NCBI GenBank assembly: GCA_934572335.1
Contig: CAKTKU010000001.1
Location: 62,001 to 126,000, forward strand
Reading direction: 5' to 3'
Source: an uncultured Oscillospiraceae bacterium
GTDB lineage: Bacteria > Bacillota > Clostridia > Oscillospirales > Oscillospiraceae
Length of the DNA: 64,000 nucleotides
Below are positions 25,120-34,692 of the stretch, piece after piece. Under the pieces are notes generated by a model. It saw only the letters and a list, made by a program, of their open reading frames with translations, was not told the DNA's origin and did not search any database. Both the position numbers and the translations under genes were made by a program. Within the stretch, counting starts at the first letter, position 1; each line of letters starts with the position of its first letter.

Positions 25120-25694
25120 TGGCTGTTATACTCGCTTCCGGCTCTCCCAGACGCAGAGAGCTGATGGAAATGCTGAAGGTCAGCGATTTGAAGATCATCC
25201 CCGCGAAGGGGGAGGAATGCCCGCCGGAGGGCGCGGGACCGGAGGAGACCGTGAAGTCGCTCGCGCGCGCAAAGTGCGCGGAGGTCGGCGCGCTCGCCGC
25301 GGCGGAGGACACCGTTGTCGCGGCGGACACGATAGTTTGGTTCGACGGAAAGATATACGGCAAGCCGCACTCCGAACAGGAGGCATTTGAAATGCTCACG
25401 GCGCTCTCCGGCGCGACGCATGAGGTCTATACCGGCGTCGCGGTGCTCGCGGGCGGTGAAATGCACGTCGAGGCGGAACGCACGCTCGTGCACTTTCGCG
25501 AGATACCGCCGGAGGAGATACGCGCCTACATCGCTACGGGCGAGCCGATGGACAAGGCGGGCGCTTACGGCGCGCAGGGGCGCGGCGCGGTGTTCGTGCG
25601 CGGCATCGACGGGGACTTTTTCAACGTGATGGGTCTGCCGCTGTGCAGGCTGGACGCGATGCTGAAGCGAACCGGGATGGAACTTCTGCGCTGA
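25119..25694 (+). CDS. maf: Maf-family nucleoside-triphosphate pyrophosphatase
   Basis: 191 residues, full length. Signature ILASGSPRRREL at the N-terminus, AADTIVWFDGKIYGKP in the middle, and DKAGAYGAQGRGAVFV near the end. It hydrolyses non-canonical or pyrimidine NTPs (dTTP/UTP type) to monophosphates and is linked to septum arrest in Bacillus. The ATG at 25119 overlaps the U32 stop (TGATG); the TTG three bases earlier is in frame but less likely. It stands between U32 and mreC, similar to the maf-radC-mreBCD order of Bacillus, but radC and mreB are absent. Confidence 0.93.
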   Translation: MAVILASGSPRRRELMEMLKVSDLKIIPAKGEECPPEGAGPEETVKSLARAKCAEVGALAAAEDTVVAADTIVWFDGKIYGKPHSEQEAFEMLTALSGATHEVYTGVAVLAGGEMHVEAERTLVHFREIPPEEIRAYIATGEPMDKAGAYGAQGRGAVFVRGIDGDFFNVMGLPLCRLDAMLKRTGMELLR

Positions 25695-25723
25695 AACAGG
25701 GTCTATAAGGGAGTGGTCGCTCT

Positions 25724-26566
25724 TTGAAAGAATATTTAAAGAAAAACGGAATACGCATCGGCGTCATCGTCATTGCCGTCGCCATAATAATCGCGTTCAG
25801 CTCCGCCGCGCGCAGCGGGGAGATCAGCTTTCTGCAGAACGCAACGGGCGTGCTGGAAGCGCCGATAAAAAAGGTGCTCAGCTCCACGGTCAACTGGTTT
25901 GACACGATATACGGGTATCTCTACAAGTACGATTCCCTGCAGGCGGAGAACGAATCGCTCCGCTCGCAGCTTGCCGACGCGCAGCAGTCCGCGCGCGACG
26001 GTATCGCCGCCTCTGAGGAGAACACCCGCCTCAGAGAGCTTTTGAACCTGCGCGAGAAGCACACGGACTACGAGATGGAGTCGTGCAAGGTCGTTTTGTG
26101 GTCGTCCTCGAACTGGTCAAGCTCGTTCACGATAAGCAAGGGACGCAGCAGCGGCATAGAGCTCAACGACCCTGTCGTGACGGAGTACGGTGTTGTTGTG
26201 GGTCAGGTGACGGAACTGGGCGAGACGTGGGCAACGGTCAGCACGCTTATCGACGTTGACATGTCCGTCGGCGCATACGTCGGGCAGTCCGGCTCGTCCG
26301 GAATGTCCGTGGGCGAATTCGCGCTGATGAAGAAGAAGGAAGCAAAGCTCACGTTCCTTGCAGAGGGCGCGCAGATATTCGTCGGGGACGAGGTGCTCAC
26401 GTCCGGCTCGGGCGGGGCGTTCCCCGCGGGGCTGCTGATAGGTACGATCACCAACGTCCAGACCGAAGCGGGCGGACAGGTGGAGTACGGCATCATCAAG
26501 CCCGAGTGCAGCTTCGACACGCTTGTGCAGGTTTTCGTCATAAAAAGCTATGAAGTGGTGGAATGA
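25724..26566 (+). CDS. mreC: Rod shape-determining protein MreC
   Basis: 280 residues. One N-terminal membrane helix (residues ~10-27), coiled coil ~60-105 (YDSLQAENESLRSQLADAQQ), then the paired beta-barrel MreC domain ~115-275 (VVTEYGVVVGQVTELGETWATVSTLID, SGSGGAFPAGLLIGTI). Anchors the elongasome and activates the PBP2/RodA pair. The start codon is TTG at 25724, supported by AAGGGAG about 10 bases upstream and by the exact position of the basic N-terminus. It ends in a 4-base ATGA overlap with mreD. Confidence 0.93.
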   Translation: MKEYLKKNGIRIGVIVIAVAIIIAFSSAARSGEISFLQNATGVLEAPIKKVLSSTVNWFDTIYGYLYKYDSLQAENESLRSQLADAQQSARDGIAASEENTRLRELLNLREKHTDYEMESCKVVLWSSSNWSSSFTISKGRSSGIELNDPVVTEYGVVVGQVTELGETWATVSTLIDVDMSVGAYVGQSGSSGMSVGEFALMKKKEAKLTFLAEGAQIFVGDEVLTSGSGGAFPAGLLIGTITNVQTEAGGQVEYGIIKPECSFDTLVQVFVIKSYEVVE

Positions 26567-27075
26567 CCTTGAACATTAACCTCAAAGAGATATTTTCCGG
26601 CGAAAACATAAAACGTCTGCTGAAATATGCGCTCTATATGTTCCTCTCGCTCGTGGCGCAGAACATGCTCTTCACGCAGCTGCGCCCGTTCGGCGTGTGC
26701 CCGCTGGTGCTGCCGGCGGTGGCGGTCGCGGTGGGAATGTTCGAGGGCGCGACGTTCGGGGCGGTGTTCAGCCTTATCATGGGCATTTTCGCCGACATGG
26801 CGTTTATCGAGAACACCATCACCTTCACGGTGCTCTTCCCCGCGCTGAGCTTTGCGGCGGGCTTTGTGTCACAGTTTTTCATCAACCGGCGCTTTTTCGC
26901 GTTCATGCTCGCCTCGCTTGCGGCGCTGCTCGTGACGGGAACGGTGCAGATGCTCAAGACCGCCGCGATGGACGTGTGGTCGGGCTCGATGATCGTGACT
27001 GTGCTTTTGCAGACGCTGTGGTCGCTGCCGCCCGCCGTGCTGGCGTACTTCCCGCCGGCGGAGTGGATAGAGTAG
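26563..27075 (+). CDS. mreD: Rod shape-determining protein MreD
   Basis: 170 residues, about five membrane helices, with the family-like TQLRPFGVCPLVLPAVAVAVGMFEG. Part of the membrane complex that couples MreB filaments to lateral wall synthesis. Four-base overlap with mreC and 49 bases before the PBP2 gene. No mreB is found in the window; it would have to be encoded elsewhere. Confidence 0.9.
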   Translation: MTLNINLKEIFSGENIKRLLKYALYMFLSLVAQNMLFTQLRPFGVCPLVLPAVAVAVGMFEGATFGAVFSLIMGIFADMAFIENTITFTVLFPALSFAAGFVSQFFINRRFFAFMLASLAALLVTGTVQMLKTAAMDVWSGSMIVTVLLQTLWSLPPAVLAYFPPAEWIE

Positions 27076-27124
27076 CCGCGCCGGTGCGCACCGCTTTTGC
27101 TTCCCCTGGAGAAAGGACTGAACT

Positions 27125-29290
27125 ATGCATCACAGACTTGTCAGAGACGGCAGGATCGCGGCACTGATAGTGCTGATGCTGATACTGCTGTCGGTCTACG
27201 CCTACGAGCTTTACCAGCTCCAGATAATAGAGGGCGAAAAATACTATAACCAGAGCAACGAGATAACGACCGAGGAGCGCCCCATAACCGCAGCGCGCGG
27301 AAACATCCTCGACCGCTACGGGCGCGTGCTCGTGAGCAACACCGAGGTATATAACCTCACGATCGACACGACTAAGCTCTTTGCCAACGAGGATCCGAAC
27401 GAGACGATACTGGGCCTTGTGAACATGGTGGAGGGCTACGGCGACACGTATACGGACGACCTGCCCATCACGAGCGAGCCGCCGTTTGAGTACGACCCGA
27501 ACATGACCGAGATACAGCGCACCATGCTCAAGGCGTATATCGAGGACAAGAAGGACGATCTGAAAGCGATCGCCGTCGACCCGGACAACCCCACGGCTGT
27601 GGAGCTGATGAGCTATATGCGCACGCGATACAGCATAGATAACAGCTACTCCGCGCAGGAGATGCGCATCATCGCCGGTGTGCGATATTCCATCAACGTC
27701 CGCTACGCCATCAACACCGCGGACTATGTTTTCGTCGAAAACGCGAGCATGAAGCTCATTACCTCCATCATGGAGAACAAGCTCTCCGGCATAAACGTCA
27801 ACCGCGCATACAAGCGCGAATACGGCACGGACTATGCCGCGCACATCCTCGGCTACGTCGGACTTATGACGCAGGAGGAGTATGAAAAATACTCCCTGCT
27901 CAAATACTCCACGGACGCCTATGTCGGCAAGGACGGCGTGGAATACGCCTTTGAGACGTATCTGCACGGCAGGGACGGCACGGTGCAGGAGACAAAGAAC
28001 GCCTCCGGCACGGTGCTCAGCACGGTGTATGTCGACGAGCCTGTCCCCGGCAACCATATCTACCTCACCATTGACGAGATATTGCAGGAGCAGACCGAGC
28101 GTATACTGAACGCCGGTGTCAACGATCTCATCAAGACCCGCGCGCAGGAGCGCGCGGAGGGTCTCGCCCGCGGCGACTACAACGCCGACATGAAGGACGA
28201 GATAACCGGCGCGGCGGCGGTCGTCGTCGCGGTGGACACGGGCGAGCCGCTCGCCATCGCGAGCTGGCCGACCTACGACGTGTCGACCATTATCGAGAAT
28301 TATCAGGAGCTTCTGGCAACGCCGAACGCGCCGCTTTTCAACCGCGCGCTCATGGGCGCCTACGCCCCCGGCTCCACGTTCAAGCCCGTCACGGCCATCG
28401 CCGCGCTGAACGCTGGCGTCGTGAACACCGAGGACAAGGTCAAATGCCAGGGCGTTTTCACCAAGTACTCTGCCGAGGGCTACTCGCCTGAGTGCTGGAT
28501 CTGGAACGCGAACAAGAATGAGCACCTCACCCACCCGGAGGAGAACGTCTCCACCGCTCTGCGCGACTCGTGCAACTATTTCTTCTACACCATCGGCAAC
28601 GAGCTGGGCGTTGACTATCTGGGCGAGACGGCGCACAATTTCAGCCTCGGCGTTTCAACGGGCATAGAGCTTGTCGAGACGACGGGCAACATGTCCAACC
28701 GCGAGAACCACTATGACTACGCCGGTTCCGAGTGGCGTATAGGTGATACGCTGCAGGCCGCCATCGGTCAGTCCGACAGCATATTCTCCCCCTTGCAGAT
28801 GGCGGAATACGTCGCAACGCTCGCAAACTACGGCGACAGGCACTCCGCCTCCATCCTCAAGACCGTCCGCAGCTTTGACTACGGCGAGAAGGTGTACGAG
28901 CGCGAGCCGGAGGTGCTGAGCCATGTGGAGTCCGCGGAATATAACTGGGACGCGATAAAAGAGGGAATGCACCTCGTGACGAACTACCCCGGCAACCAGC
29001 AGCTGTATGAGCTGTTCGCAACGTGCAAGTTCACGCGCACGGGTCCGAACGGACAGTACGGCGTCAACGGCAAGACCGGGACGGCCCAGAAGGGCGAAGG
29101 CATCACCAACGACGGTATGTTCATCTGCTACGCCCCCGCAGACGACCCGGAGATCGCCATCGCCGTCATTGTTGAGCGCGGCGGCTCCGGCGCGAACACG
29201 GCGTTCATCGCCAAGAACATCCTCGACGCATACTACGTCATCCGCGGATACAGCGATTCCTCTGAGGAGGAAATGTCGCTGCTGAAGTAA
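27125..29290 (+). CDS. Penicillin-binding protein 2 (class B transpeptidase, elongasome)
   Basis: 721 residues. Short cytoplasmic N-terminus, membrane helix ~12-32, PBP dimerisation domain with RGNILDRYGRVL (~58), a long insert, and the transpeptidase domain with SxxK = Ser417-Thr-Phe-Lys420, SxN = Ser482-Cys-Asn484 and KTG at 650-652. It cross-links peptidoglycan during cylindrical growth together with RodA. Location after mreCD supports the MrdA/PBP2 role over the division enzyme PBP3. GGAGAAAGG precedes the ATG. The insert of about 130 residues between the dimerisation parts is larger than in E. coli PBP2 and typical of Clostridia. Confidence 0.93.
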   Translation: MHHRLVRDGRIAALIVLMLILLSVYAYELYQLQIIEGEKYYNQSNEITTEERPITAARGNILDRYGRVLVSNTEVYNLTIDTTKLFANEDPNETILGLVNMVEGYGDTYTDDLPITSEPPFEYDPNMTEIQRTMLKAYIEDKKDDLKAIAVDPDNPTAVELMSYMRTRYSIDNSYSAQEMRIIAGVRYSINVRYAINTADYVFVENASMKLITSIMENKLSGINVNRAYKREYGTDYAAHILGYVGLMTQEEYEKYSLLKYSTDAYVGKDGVEYAFETYLHGRDGTVQETKNASGTVLSTVYVDEPVPGNHIYLTIDEILQEQTERILNAGVNDLIKTRAQERAEGLARGDYNADMKDEITGAAAVVVAVDTGEPLAIASWPTYDVSTIIENYQELLATPNAPLFNRALMGAYAPGSTFKPVTAIAALNAGVVNTEDKVKCQGVFTKYSAEGYSPECWIWNANKNEHLTHPEENVSTALRDSCNYFFYTIGNELGVDYLGETAHNFSLGVSTGIELVETTGNMSNRENHYDYAGSEWRIGDTLQAAIGQSDSIFSPLQMAEYVATLANYGDRHSASILKTVRSFDYGEKVYEREPEVLSHVESAEYNWDAIKEGMHLVTNYPGNQQLYELFATCKFTRTGPNGQYGVNGKTGTAQKGEGITNDGMFICYAPADDPEIAIAVIVERGGSGANTAFIAKNILDAYYVIRGYSDSSEEEMSLLK

Positions 29291-29319
29291 AATTGGAGCA
29301 GGATCCGCGCAAAAAGTGG

Positions 29320-29348
29320 TTGCAGTTTGCATAAACTGTGTTTATAAT
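29320..29348 (+). promoter_or_regulatory. Sigma-A type promoter of mgsA with palindrome in the spacer
   Basis: TTGCAG, 17-base spacer, TATAAT, about 70 bases before the mgsA ATG. A perfect inverted repeat CAGTTT/AAACTG with a 4-base gap (29323-29338) fills the spacer and part of the -35 box, placed to block polymerase if bound. Confidence 0.65.
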
Positions 29349-29423
29349 TATGTTTATAATAATTAAAAGGAAAAGATATAAGAAGAAAATATTCTTTACG
29401 AGAATCAGGAGACAGAGAAGAAT

Positions 29424-29828
29424 ATGAACATTGCATTGATGGCACATGACAGAAAGAAAGAGCTGATGGTTCAGTTCTGCATCGCGTACTGCGGCATTCT
29501 CGCCGAGCATTCGCTCTGCGCCACGCACGTCACGGGGAAGCTCGTGTCCGAAGCGACGGGGCTGCCCATTACGCTCTACCTCCATGCCGACCAGGGCGGC
29601 GCGCAGCAGATAGGCGCGCGCATCTCCTTCAACGAGATCGACCTCGTCCTTTTCTTCTGCGACCCGGCGAACCCCAGGGGCTTTGACGACATCAACAAGA
29701 TCGAGCGCCTGTGCGACCAGTACCAGATCCCCTTTGCCACCAACGCCGCCACGGCGGAGGTGCTTGTGCAGGGGCTGCGCCGCGGCGACCTAGACTGGCG
29801 CAACATCGTCAACCCGCAGAAGCGCTGA
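29424..29828 (+). CDS. mgsA: Methylglyoxal synthase
   Basis: 134 residues, close to the usual ~130-150. It converts dihydroxyacetone phosphate to methylglyoxal and phosphate, a glycolytic overflow bypass. Motifs: N-terminal IALMAHDRKK, ATHVTGKLV substrate-phosphate loop, DLVLFFCDPANPR (catalytic Asp region) and the late PFATNAATAE. Own promoter upstream, weak hairpin 22 bases after the stop. The C-terminus DWRNIVNPQKR is the normal end. Confidence 0.94.
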   Translation: MNIALMAHDRKKELMVQFCIAYCGILAEHSLCATHVTGKLVSEATGLPITLYLHADQGGAQQIGARISFNEIDLVLFFCDPANPRGFDDINKIERLCDQYQIPFATNAATAEVLVQGLRRGDLDWRNIVNPQKR

Positions 29829-29849
29829 GCGCGAAAAACATGATACCTC

Positions 29850-29875
29850 CAGCCCCCGACAGTTCAAGGGGGCTG
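29850..29875 (+). terminator. Weak terminator or mRNA hairpin after mgsA
   Basis: 8-base stem (arms CAGCCCCC and GGGGGCTG) with a 10-base loop. The T-tract is poor, so partial read-through into hisS is likely. Confidence 0.45.
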
Positions 29876-29915
29876 TGTGCATTAGTTTTAAAAACGACCG
29901 AAAGGATCTATTGAT

Positions 29916-31271
29916 ATGGCAAAGGTTTCACCGCGCACGCTCTCCGGGTTTATGGAGCTGCTGCCCGCAGAGCAGATGAAGATGGAGCGCATGAAGGACA
30001 CCCTGCGCCGCTGCTACGCCTCCTATGGCTTCACCCCGCTCGACACGCCCGTTATCGAGTCGGCGGAGGTGCTGCTGGCCAAGGGCGGCGGGGAGACGGA
30101 AAAGCAGATATACCGCTTTCAGAAGGGCGACAGCGACCTTGCGCTGCGTTTTGACCTGACCGTCCCGCTGGCGAAATACGTTGCCGCGCACTATTCTGAG
30201 CTGAGCTTCCCGTTCCGGCGCTATCAGATCGGCAAGGTGTACCGCGGGGAGCGCGCGCAGCGCGGCAGATTCAGAGAATTCTATCAGGCGGACATCGACA
30301 TCATCGGCGACGGGAAGCTGGACATAATCAACGAGGCGGAGATCCCCGCCATTATCTACGATACGTTCACCGCGCTCGGGCTGAAAAGATTCAAGATACG
30401 TGTCAACAACCGCAAGATACTCAACGGCTTTTACGCCATGAACGGCATGAGCGAGCGCGCGGGCGATATTATGCGCACCGTCGACAAGCTCGACAAGATA
30501 GGCGCGGAAAAGGTGCGCCAGCTGCTCATCGACGACGTGAAGATGCTGCCGTGCAAGGCGGAAAATGTGCTGGACTTCATGGCGATAAAGGGCACGAACG
30601 CCGAGGTCATCTCCGCGCTAGAGCGCTACCGCGGCATGGACGCGACATTCGACCAGGGGCTGGACGAGCTGACAACGGTGACGCGCTACCTCGCGGACTT
30701 CGGCGTCCCGGAGGAGAATTTCGCCGTCGACCTGACGATCGCCCGCGGGCTGGACTACTACACCGGCACGGTGTACGAGACCGAGATGACCGACCATCCG
30801 GAGATAGGCTCCGTCTGCTCCGGCGGGCGGTATGACAGCCTCGCCGAGTATTACACCGACCGCGAGCTTCCCGGCGTGGGCATATCGATAGGGCTGACGC
30901 GGCTCTTCTACGTGCTGGGCGAGCAGGGGCTGCTGTCGGACGAGACGGTGAGCGCGCCGTGCGATGTGCTGGTGCTGCCGATGACGGAGGATCTGGGCTA
31001 TGCCATTTCCGCCGCGGCGCAGCTGAGAAGCGCCGGGATACGCACGCAGCTGTACAGCGAGAAGAAAAAGTTCAAGGCGAAGATGAGCTATGCCGACAAG
31101 ATCGGCGTGCCGTATGTCGTGTTCATCGGCGAGGACGAGATCGCGGAAAACGTGCTGTCCGTGAAGGATATGAGCACCGGCGTGCAGCGCAAGCTCTCCG
31201 CGGCGGACGCGGCGGAGGACATTATCGCCGATCTCAACGAGCGCGCGGCGTATCCGCTCATCAATAACTAG
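29916..31271 (+). CDS. hisS: Histidyl-tRNA synthetase
   Basis: 451 residues, class II aaRS. Motif 1 region DTPVIES, motif 2 RRYQIGKVYRGERAQRGRFREFYQADID, the HisRS-specific ARGLDYYTGTVYE histidine pocket, motif 3 GVGISIGLTRL, and a C-terminal anticodon domain (~350-445). Charges tRNA-His. No T-box fits in the short upstream gap. It is followed by aspS after 39 bases, the hisS-aspS order common in Firmicutes. Length is slightly above the usual ~420-430. Confidence 0.96.
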   Translation: MAKVSPRTLSGFMELLPAEQMKMERMKDTLRRCYASYGFTPLDTPVIESAEVLLAKGGGETEKQIYRFQKGDSDLALRFDLTVPLAKYVAAHYSELSFPFRRYQIGKVYRGERAQRGRFREFYQADIDIIGDGKLDIINEAEIPAIIYDTFTALGLKRFKIRVNNRKILNGFYAMNGMSERAGDIMRTVDKLDKIGAEKVRQLLIDDVKMLPCKAENVLDFMAIKGTNAEVISALERYRGMDATFDQGLDELTTVTRYLADFGVPEENFAVDLTIARGLDYYTGTVYETEMTDHPEIGSVCSGGRYDSLAEYYTDRELPGVGISIGLTRLFYVLGEQGLLSDETVSAPCDVLVLPMTEDLGYAISAAAQLRSAGIRTQLYSEKKKFKAKMSYADKIGVPYVVFIGEDEIAENVLSVKDMSTGVQRKLSAADAAEDIIADLNERAAYPLINN

Positions 31272-31310
31272 GTCTATTCTAAATTTTTAAGATAGAAGAG
31301 AGGGAAATTT

Positions 31311-33095
31311 ATGTTTCAGTCCCGTACACATACCTGCAATGAGCTGAGGCTCAGCAATGTGGGTGAAAAAGTCAAGATTGTCGGCTGGATGGAGAACGTC
31401 CGCGAGGTCGGCAGCAACTTTGCCTTCGTCGTTCTGCGCGACTTCTACGGCACGACGCAGGTGGTCGTGGAGACCGAGGACATGATGAAGATCGTCAAGT
31501 CCGTCAATAAGGAGTCCACCATATCCGTCGAGGGCGTCGTGCGCGAGCGCGCGAGCAAAAACCCCAAGCAGGACACCGGCGACATAGAGGTCGTGCCGGA
31601 GAAGATAGAGATACTCGGCAAATGCCGCTATAACGAGCTTCCGTTCGAGATAAACCGCAGCCGCGAGGCGGACGAGAGCGCCAGACTGAAATACCGTTAT
31701 CTTGATCTGAGAAACCCCGCTGTCAAGAAGAACATCATCCTCCGCTGCAACGTTATCGCGGCACTGCGTCAGGCGATGATGGCGCACGGCTTCCTTGAGA
31801 TAACCACGCCTATCCTCACCGCATCCTCCCCCGAGGGCGCGCGTGACTACCTTGTCCCCGCGAGAAAGCACCCCGGCAAGTTCTACGCCCTGCCCCAGGC
31901 ACCGCAGCAGTTCAAGCAGCTTTTGATGACCTCCGGCTTTGACCGTTACTTCCAGATCGCGCCGTGCTTCCGCGATGAGGACGCGCGCGGCGACCGTTCC
32001 CCCGGCGAGTTCTACCAGCTGGATATGGAGATGGCGTTCGCCACGCAGGAGGACGTTTTTGCCGTGCTGGAGGACGTGCTGCCTCCGATCTTCGCCAAAT
32101 TCGGCACGTATAACGTCGCCTCCGACGCGCCGTTCAAGCGCATCGGCTATGTGGAATCTATGGAGCGCTACGGCACGGATAAGCCCGACCTGCGCATAGA
32201 TCTGCACGTTGAGGACATTACCGCGCTCACGCGCGGCACGGAATTTGCTCCGTTCAACGCCGAGGACGCGGTCGTCAAGGCCATCGCCGTCTCCGACTGC
32301 GAGCTGACGAGAAAGCACATAGACAAGCTCTGCACCGACGTTGAGGTCCAGTCCGGCGCGAAGCCCTACTGGTTCAAGGTGGACGAGCACGGCGAGCTTG
32401 CCGGAGGCGTGGCGAAGTTCCTCGCCGACCGCAAGGACGAGCTGACCGCCGCCCTCTCGCTCAAGCCGAACACCCTTGTGGGCGTCGCCGTGGGCAAGAA
32501 GGAGCTTGCGCAGAAGACCGCCGGCGTCATGCTGAAAATGCTGGGCGCGGCATGCCCCAACCACATGGACAAGGAGCGCTATGAGTTCTGCTGGATCGTC
32601 GACTTCCCGATGTACGAGATCGGGGAGGAATCCGGCGAGCTGGAGTTCTGCCACAACCCGTTCTCCATGCCCGCGGGCGGGCTGGACGTGCTGCTGAAGG
32701 CCGAGCGCGGCGAGATCGACCCGCTCACCATCACTGCCGACCAGTATGACCTTGTCTGCAACGGCGTGGAGCTCAGCTCCGGCGCGGTGCGTAACCACGA
32801 CCCGGAGATCATGATAAAGGCGTTTGAGATGGTGCGCCTCGGCGAGGAGGACGTCAAGCGCAAGTTCCCCGCGATGTACAACGCGTTCTGCTACGGTGCG
32901 CCTCCCCATGCCGGTATCGCACCGGGCGTTGACCGCATGGTCATGCTCCTCGCGGGCGAGGACAGCATCCGCGAGATCATCCCCTTCCCGATGAACAAGA
33001 ACGCCATGGATGTCATGATGGGCGCGCCCTCCACTGTCGAACAGAAGCAGCTGGACGAGCTGCACATCGCGCTCGTGGGCGAGCTGGAAGAATAA
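31311..33095 (+). CDS. aspS: Aspartyl-tRNA synthetase (bacterial type)
   Basis: 594 residues. OB-fold anticodon domain 1-~110, class II catalytic core with motif 2 FQIAPCFRDEDARGDRSPGEFYQLD, bacterial GAD insertion ~290-405, and motif 3 GIAPGVDRMVMLL. Charges tRNA-Asp; the bacterial type may be discriminating or not depending on whether GatCAB is present, which cannot be seen here. GAGGGA precedes the ATG. Co-directional with hisS; transcription stops at 33110-33145. Confidence 0.96.
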   Translation: MFQSRTHTCNELRLSNVGEKVKIVGWMENVREVGSNFAFVVLRDFYGTTQVVVETEDMMKIVKSVNKESTISVEGVVRERASKNPKQDTGDIEVVPEKIEILGKCRYNELPFEINRSREADESARLKYRYLDLRNPAVKKNIILRCNVIAALRQAMMAHGFLEITTPILTASSPEGARDYLVPARKHPGKFYALPQAPQQFKQLLMTSGFDRYFQIAPCFRDEDARGDRSPGEFYQLDMEMAFATQEDVFAVLEDVLPPIFAKFGTYNVASDAPFKRIGYVESMERYGTDKPDLRIDLHVEDITALTRGTEFAPFNAEDAVVKAIAVSDCELTRKHIDKLCTDVEVQSGAKPYWFKVDEHGELAGGVAKFLADRKDELTAALSLKPNTLVGVAVGKKELAQKTAGVMLKMLGAACPNHMDKERYEFCWIVDFPMYEIGEESGELEFCHNPFSMPAGGLDVLLKAERGEIDPLTITADQYDLVCNGVELSSGAVRNHDPEIMIKAFEMVRLGEEDVKRKFPAMYNAFCYGAPPHAGIAPGVDRMVMLLAGEDSIREIIPFPMNKNAMDVMMGAPSTVEQKQLDELHIALVGELEE

Positions 33096-33109
33096 GCGAA
33101 GCATCAGAA

Positions 33110-33145
33110 AGCCGTCGGCACATATCTTCACAGCCGACGGCTTTT
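33110..33145 (+). terminator. Terminator of the hisS-aspS transcript
   Basis: 10-base perfect stem (arm AGCCGTCGGC), 13-base loop, then TTTT. It lies only 20 bases before the start of the ATPase gene, so that gene either depends on read-through or has a promoter inside aspS. Confidence 0.82.
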
Positions 33146-33164
33146 CCATAAAAGGAGGATGGCA

Positions 33165-34682
33165 ATGTTTTCCTCAACAAAGAGCATGGGCGTGACCGGC
33201 GTCGGCGGGTACGAGGTGGCGGTGGAGGTTTATATCTCCGGCGGGCTGCCGTCGTTCGACATCGTGGGTCTGCCCGATGCGGCGGTGAAGGAGGCGCGCG
33301 AGCGTGTGCGCGCCGCGATAAAAAACAGCGGCTTTGCCTTCCCTGTCAGCCGCATGACAGTCAACCTCGCCCCGGCGGACAAGAAAAAGGCCGGAACGGT
33401 GTACGACCTGCCGATGCTCGTGGGCATACTCTCCGCCTCCGGCGACATCAAAGCGCCGGGGGAGAAGTGCGCGTTCATCGGTGAGCTGTCGCTGACGGGG
33501 GAGGTGCGCCCGGTCGCGGGCGCGCTGCCGATGGCGCTGGCGGCGCAGCGCGCGGGGGTGGAGCATTTCTTCGTCCCGGCGGAGAACGCGGGCGAGGCGG
33601 CGTTTGCCGACGGGCTTTCGGTGTACCCGGTGAAGACTGTCGCCCAGCTGGCGACGCATTTGTCCGGGGAGAAGCTTATAGAGCGCGCGGAGTGCCCCAA
33701 GCTCGACACGGCAGGGGCACCGGTGCCGGATTTTGCCGACGTCAAGGGACAGGAGAACGTCAAGCGCGCGTTCGAGATCGCGGCTGCGGGCGGACATAAC
33801 ATCCTCATCGTCGGACCTCCCGGCGCGGGCAAGTCCATGATGGCAAAGCGCCTGCCCGGCATCCTGCCGGACATGAGCCGCGAGGAGATGATAGAGACGA
33901 CGGAGATACACTCCGTCGCCGGGCTCACGGGCGGCGAGCACCCGATCGTCTCCCGGCGGCCGTTCCGCGCGCCGCACCACACGGTGTCTGCCGCGGGGCT
34001 GTCCGGCGGCGGCACAACGCCGCGCCCGGGGGAGATCAGCCTTGCGCATAACGGTGTGCTCTTTCTCGACGAGCTGCCGGAGTTCAGGCGCGACGCGCTG
34101 GAGGTGCTGCGCCAGCCGCTTGAGGACGGGGTGGTGACGGTGTCGCGCGTCGCGGGAACGCTGACGTTCCCGAGCCGGTTTATGCTGGTGTGCGCGATGA
34201 ACCCGTGCAAGTGCGGGTGGTACGGGCACCCGTCCGGGCGCTGCCGCTGCTCGGCGAACGATGTGCGCCGCTATCATTCGCGCATATCCGGCCCGCTGCT
34301 CGACAGGATAGACCTCATCGTCGAGGTCCCGGCGCTGGACTATGAGGAGCTGAAGCGGCGCACCCCGGCGGAGAGCTCCGCGGAGATAAAAAAGCGTGTG
34401 GACGCCGCACGGCGCATCCAGCGCGAGCGCTATGCTGACGACGGCACGATGTGCAACGCGCATATCGCCAGCGGCGCACTGCGGGAGGTTTGCGCCGTGA
34501 GCGCCGAGGGGGAGGAGCTTATGCGCGCCGCGTTTGAGAGCATGAATCTCTCCGCGCGCAGCTACGACCGCATTCTCCGCGTCGCGCGCACGATCGCCGA
34601 TCTCGCCGGGAGCGCGGGGATAGAGAGCGAGCATATCGCCGAGGCGATACAGTACAGGACGTATGACCTCAGCGTGGAATAG
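33165..34682 (+). CDS. YifB/ComM-family Mg-chelatase-like AAA+ ATPase
   Basis: 505 residues. N-terminal Lon-like/ChlI domain (~1-170, with LPDAAVKEARERVRAA and IGELSLTGEVRPV), AAA+ Mg-chelatase domain with Walker A GPPGAGKS, Walker B LFLDELPEF, and the C-terminal Mg_chelatase_C domain. Homologue ComM is a branch-migration helicase in natural transformation. Start set at 33165: AAGGAGG is 6 bases before it, but touches the ATG at 33159. A terminator follows immediately downstream. Confidence 0.93.
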   Translation: MFSSTKSMGVTGVGGYEVAVEVYISGGLPSFDIVGLPDAAVKEARERVRAAIKNSGFAFPVSRMTVNLAPADKKKAGTVYDLPMLVGILSASGDIKAPGEKCAFIGELSLTGEVRPVAGALPMALAAQRAGVEHFFVPAENAGEAAFADGLSVYPVKTVAQLATHLSGEKLIERAECPKLDTAGAPVPDFADVKGQENVKRAFEIAAAGGHNILIVGPPGAGKSMMAKRLPGILPDMSREEMIETTEIHSVAGLTGGEHPIVSRRPFRAPHHTVSAAGLSGGGTTPRPGEISLAHNGVLFLDELPEFRRDALEVLRQPLEDGVVTVSRVAGTLTFPSRFMLVCAMNPCKCGWYGHPSGRCRCSANDVRRYHSRISGPLLDRIDLIVEVPALDYEELKRRTPAESSAEIKKRVDAARRIQRERYADDGTMCNAHIASGALREVCAVSAEGEELMRAAFESMNLSARSYDRILRVARTIADLAGSAGIESEHIAEAIQYRTYDLSVE

Positions 34683-34692
34683 TACATATAAA

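Noticed and set aside
31272..31310. T-box before the aminoacyl-tRNA synthetase genes
   Set aside because: Gaps of 87 and 39 bases without specifier stem or T-box sequence are too short.
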